Source: a virus. Taken from it: a stretch of DNA of 24,938 bases. The stretch is from positions 1 through 24,938 of the IMG/VR virus record IMGVR_UViG_3300025168_000626; one strand, written 5' to 3'. The notes under the pieces were generated by a model. That model saw nothing but the letters and a program-made list of their open reading frames with translations, ran no database searches and had not been told where the DNA came from. Shown piece by piece: positions 22,201-24,938 of the stretch. Position 1 is the first letter of the stretch, and every line of letters starts with the position of its first letter. A program made the translations under genes and the position numbers.

Positions 22201-24938
22201 TAAGAAGAACTCTGATAGTACATATATTTTTCAAATTGGTCAAAGTTATTTTTTACTTCCAATACACCAAGTTCAGCAGCATTTTGAGCAGCTGATGAAC
22301 CACTAATTCCTACAAAAGAAGAACTTACTGTATTATAATCTTCTATTTGTTGTAATTTAAGTCTAAAGTTTCTTACTCTTTTTTCAACTGAACTAAATTT
22401 AATAAAATTTTCATATCTGCCGTGGTCTATATTTAGTTCAACACTATCCATACTCTGACTTAAAAATTCATTTTTTAATTCAGTTGATATTGTTACATCA
22501 TCTGTTAATATATCATTTTCATTTTTAAAATCTGTTTTTCTAACTCTTATAGGGCTTTCCACATTAGCTAAATCAGGTGATTTTAAAACCAACTTCCCTT
22601 CTTCAGCTGGAATAAAATCTAATAATTTTACTTTCTCTGCTATAGGTTCAGCCATTTCCTTAACAACAATACATTCATCAAATTCAGAAAATGATTCTGG
22701 CAAAGGTTCATATAATTTATAAATGACAGCGTGAGGATGATTTGAAACATTTAACTTGTCTTGTTTAAAATTAGTTGTTAAAAATAACTGATTATCAAAT
22801 TTAAGATAAGTTCGTAAATCCAATGGGTTTAAATTTAAGTAAGTAACTCTAAAGTTTGAAAATCCTTGAGTAGGTGGGTTAGCTACATCATAAACTTCCG
22901 TATCAGCATCATCATCTTCTACTCCTATATCAATAGCATTTTGTTTATAAGTTTTATCTAAAGTAACAAATAAACCATCAGACGACACTTCTGTTATTTG
23001 AGCAGTAAATGGTCTATATACTTCTTGAGTTACAGATTGGTCTACTAATGTAAAATCCATATAAAGGTTGTCTACCCAAGTTATACCAAACTCTTGATTT
23101 CCACCACCTCTAATATGTCCAAAGAAATATATGTACCAATCCTGGTCTAATATCCAATCATTTGGAATTAAGATTTCTACATCTTTAGTTTCCCATTTAC
23201 CAGCAGCGTCTGTTGGAATAAATTCATATTGATGTGAATAACTATATCTTGGTGGTAAAACAACATTTTCTTTCCATAGTGCATCTAAACCATCCCATAC
23301 CCACAATGAACCTGCACTTAAAGTTCCATCTTTAGTTGGGTTTTCGTCAAATGTATATATAGCACTACCATTATCATAAATCGGTTCTGATATTTCTAAA
23401 ACTTCACCATCAGAGTTTTGAATACCATAGTTCTCTGCGCTTGGATTTCTAACCCCAAAAGATATATCGATTCCCTCTGAACGAACCTCTCCCGCACCAT
23501 AAAAGTATTCATTGACTGGAAACCTTTCAGAAACTCCATCTGATTCATCTTCTTTTAAGTTAATCCACTGTCCACCATTTCCTGCAGTTACACCAGTAAT
23601 TCCACTATAATTAGAAAAGTGACCATTTGTATGTCCATTTGAAAACCAAACATCAAAATAATTTCCATCTACTCCTGCAAAATTATTACTAAAAGAACCT
23701 GCAGCTCCATTAGAATCTTCTTCAAACCAACCATCTTGATTGGTAGTAAATATATCCCCATCACCATCATGCGTTTTCCACGCTTTATTTGTACCCTTAA
23801 CACAAGCCCAATGATGCCAAGTATTACCGCTTCTTTGTTTTCCGGAGAAAGCCCATTCCATTTCTCCACCGGCAGTATTGACAATATCATTAAAGGCACC
23901 ATCTAAATCTTTTAAATAGAAGAAATCTACAAATTCATTCTCACCGATTTCAGCCATAAATACTTTATTTGAATCTACATTCCCACGACCATCTGTATAA
24001 AATAAAACAAAGAAGTTGTCTCTGTTGTGATCGTTATTTGTAGCTTTTGTTCTTGTTATACTTTGTATTCTACCGTGTTCAAATATATCGTTATAGATTG
24101 TGTGTGTTTTAATTTCATTTCCATCTTCATCTGTCTTAGATATTGTTTGACTGTGTAACTGAGGAAACATAGTGTCAATTGTGGTTAAACCAATCTTTTC
24201 TTTATTTGTAGTATATCCAACATCACCAACAACCCAAACTAAATCATTCTTTATTAAAATAACAGCATTATTATTTACAAGTGATGATGGTACACCACAA
24301 ACAGAAGTCATTTTAGTATCTTCACCATCTAATGTTGTACCTGTTTGCCATCCTCTATTTTCACCAGGATAAATATCTCTTTTAAATTTTGCTACTCCTT
24401 GCCCTTCTAATTGATAAGGATGTGAATTAACTGCTTCTGGATATTCTAATGGATTTACTGTACCAGCTGGTGCTGATGGATATGGATTTGAATAATCAGG
24501 ATTTACTGTCCAAGCAGTGCCATCCCATATCCATTCTTCTCCATCACTTATAGTTCCAGCTTTAGAATATTCAGATCCTACTAAATTTGGACTCCATGTA
24601 TAAATAGGATTTTGCCCACCAGTGACAGAAGTTATTTTCCAAGCACCTTGGCCCTGTATCATATCCCCATCATCAGTAGTATCGCCTACAGCGCCATCAT
24701 AGAAAGTTATATCATAAACAGATAATATGGTAGTCTGTTTACTTGGAGGCTGTTGTTCTACATTATTTGCATTCGCTGAGGTATTTGCTGTAAAACCTTC
24801 TGGTTCATCCGGCACCGGTTCTGTTGGCGGAGGATCATTTGGGTTAAAATATCCTGTTGGTGGTGAGGTTGGAATATCTTCTGATATTAATTCGTTGGGA
24901 TAGTATAATGATATTAGAATACCTCTTCCCGCAACAGT
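19296..24938 (-). CDS. Very large tail/baseplate-type structural protein, 5' partial
   Basis: The frame runs off the right edge: at least 1880 codons, stop TAA at 19296. A GTG at 24815 is not a convincing start, since 41 open codons precede it, including a Pro-rich stretch (PTSPPTGYFNPNDPPPTEP). Near the N-terminus two related segments contain IYT...GT.S.G..W.WDG (nt about 24600-24510 and 23360-23270), perhaps a small binding module. A tail-like motif MPFFLKNKGTVRALKGLINV lies at about 21690-21630. A probable LamG/concanavalin-like jelly roll follows (about 21530-20850, ALDFKGEQYVTVAW onward), then DYMRLIKYYDQSLYPQLRKM with PARAKADIG (about 20415-20325), of a type I associate with tail proteins of other phages. 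The C-terminus is strongly basic and ends in a lysine run. No transmembrane segment. Assembly or host-contact role in the tail is inferred. Confidence 0.75.
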   Translation of the reverse strand, partial: TVAGRGILISLYYPNELISEDIPTSPPTGYFNPNDPPPTEPVPDEPEGFTANTSANANNVEQQPPSKQTTILSVYDITFYDGAVGDTTDDGDMIQGQGAWKITSVTGGQNPIYTWSPNLVGSEYSKAGTISDGEEWIWDGTAWTVNPDYSNPYPSAPAGTVNPLEYPEAVNSHPYQLEGQGVAKFKRDIYPGENRGWQTGTTLDGEDTKMTSVCGVPSSLVNNNAVILIKNDLVWVVGDVGYTTNKEKIGLTTIDTMFPQLHSQTISKTDEDGNEIKTHTIYNDIFEHGRIQSITRTKATNNDHNRDNFFVLFYTDGRGNVDSNKVFMAEIGENEFVDFFYLKDLDGAFNDIVNTAGGEMEWAFSGKQRSGNTWHHWACVKGTNKAWKTHDGDGDIFTTNQDGWFEEDSNGAAGSFSNNFAGVDGNYFDVWFSNGHTNGHFSNYSGITGVTAGNGGQWINLKEDESDGVSERFPVNEYFYGAGEVRSEGIDISFGVRNPSAENYGIQNSDGEVLEISEPIYDNGSAIYTFDENPTKDGTLSAGSLWVWDGLDALWKENVVLPPRYSYSHQYEFIPTDAAGKWETKDVEILIPNDWILDQDWYIYFFGHIRGGGNQEFGITWVDNLYMDFTLVDQSVTQEVYRPFTAQITEVSSDGLFVTLDKTYKQNAIDIGVEDDDADTEVYDVANPPTQGFSNFRVTYLNLNPLDLRTYLKFDNQLFLTTNFKQDKLNVSNHPHAVIYKLYEPLPESFSEFDECIVVKEMAEPIAEKVKLLDFIPAEEGKLVLKSPDLANVESPIRVRKTDFKNENDILTDDVTISTELKNEFLSQSMDSVELNIDHGRYENFIKFSSVEKRVRNFRLKLQQIEDYNTVSSSFVGISGSSAAQNAAELGVLEVKNNFDQFEKYMYYQSSSYSSASLGISYDNAWPKASGGGTLNSPYVLETTTSSNGVTWFNKAISSGSLFDDENTSKLSNLLPQHIIENIENDVYLKFIDMIGQHFDGIWVYINGITDTFDRRESLTEGISKDLIYSVGRSLGWNLDDGKDLVDLPRYALGKEVTGSAYSDYSATSERDISREIWSRIINNMPFFLKNKGTVRALKGLINVYGIPSTILRVKEYGGPNLPDSASPQFEITRKFTKALDFKGEQYVTVAWADDTDSGRKPDTIEFRFRAVSSSNQILVNKDNDFILRLKDNGSVDNYGSVAFMLSGSGGYDEIESTSFPVYDGDFYSVMLARQSGSNSEHISQSYELNVGKYDSSRSKINLFSSTTMLITGSSGDNNENFSSDGDIYIGGETNFSSSKDGFIGAPLTGSIMEYRHWTETLNTGSFKNHIANPKAYDGNSVSSSYNNLVLRYSFDDNKDLTSDTEGIRDVSSNQTQTLSGSHSGFTGNFFRSVVDEQKSFIPSIGALRRTTNKVRIEENPINSGEILQRKKRATSPAYDNAPLDSNKVGIFFAPTDAINRDIIDSVGNLDFNSYLGDPRDQFKNSYRGLERVSDLYWKKYTSKSLNFWDYMRLIKYYDQSLYPQLRKMIPARAKADIGLMIEPNIFERPKVVASKKPSAEDRFFSSSIDIGNVVDGLIIVTGSYNSGARISDYSAYDGRIDIYSYETGSSIVSSSGEYLTFEATASIGDHFIERSMWQRLNKNEGATRDNYYSSASIVLGDIHYDEVFQPVISGSRIYGRNQQIMPHYSSSLSASLFKAYSSSLFNVDLDNQVEQATALFNRNYAGVKNTKKTTLDGGLPIEVIITAPSKLVTTKDSDSTLTTGEGIVSKFKEVEDEKDKFDPVIITEDELLEEPKIEGKPRRMKNKKLRGLKGLAKLRRGTVIRPITDADIMREIKKAKRERIADEAKFESSSPGSKGKGTKQKRIRVKKKTKKKKKK
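19305..19329 (-). other. Two A_AAA_AAG slippery heptamers in poly-lysine codons
   Basis: The last codons of the large tail gene include GTA AAA AAG (heptamer 19329-19323) and AAA AAA AAG (heptamer 19311-19305), both in the zero frame, plus an eight-A run at 19313-19306. A -1 shift at the first site would read past the normal stop and end at a TGA shortly downstream. The nearest stem-loop (19252-19268) is about 36 bases away from the second site, farther than usual for a stimulator. Confidence 0.45.

Noticed and set aside
24815-24815. GTG as the start of the large tail protein
   Set aside because: The frame is open for 41 more codons to the window edge with similar composition, and no ribosome binding site precedes the GTG.

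Overview
The window reads as part of the genome of a tailed, probably marine, double-stranded DNA phage. It is strongly AT-rich by eye and almost gapless, with Shine-Dalgarno-like sites before most genes. It carries virion-type proteins rich in Ser, Gly and Thr beside phage-type replication and recombination genes. I see no tRNA, rRNA, insertion sequence, integrase or CRISPR array. The style of the structural proteins recalls large myoviruses from seawater; this is from memory of the families, and the host cannot be read from the sequence.

Layout. All genes but one lie on the minus strand, so they are listed in transcription order, from high to low coordinates. (1) Structural block, 24938 to 15635: a very large tail/baseplate-type protein cut by the window edge, a 221-residue virion protein, two related virion proteins (355 and 330 residues), and a protein with a zinc-metallopeptidase motif. 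(2) A 175-base spacer with six near-tandem heptamers. (3) DNA-metabolism block, 15459 to 10848, in which every gene overlaps the next: a PD-(D/E)XK-type nuclease, a DnaG-like primase with a degraded zinc finger, a 73-residue unknown, and one 1051-residue protein joining an SbcD/Mre11/gp47-type nuclease to an SbcC/Rad50/gp46-type ATPase. (4) The only plus-strand gene, 10694 to 10867, a 57-residue ribbon-helix-helix-like protein. (5) A giant tail-fibre reading frame, 10604 to beyond base 1, at least 3534 codons, with a large tandemly duplicated repeat region.

How the parts fit. The structural block and the giant fibre would build the tail, the host-contact apparatus and their processing. The nuclease, primase and fused SbcDC protein would serve replication, recombination and DNA-end processing. 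The ribbon-helix-helix protein sits between the recombination gene and the fibre gene, beside a perfect inverted repeat, and is a candidate local regulator.

The points most worth following are the single-chain SbcD-SbcC fusion with a TTG start, the 1338-base in-frame duplication in the fibre whose sampled differences are all synonymous, the primase that has lost most zinc ligands, the heptamer array before the nuclease gene, and canonical A_AAA_AAG slippery sites at the end of the large tail gene. No stretch over 300 bases lacks a gene.
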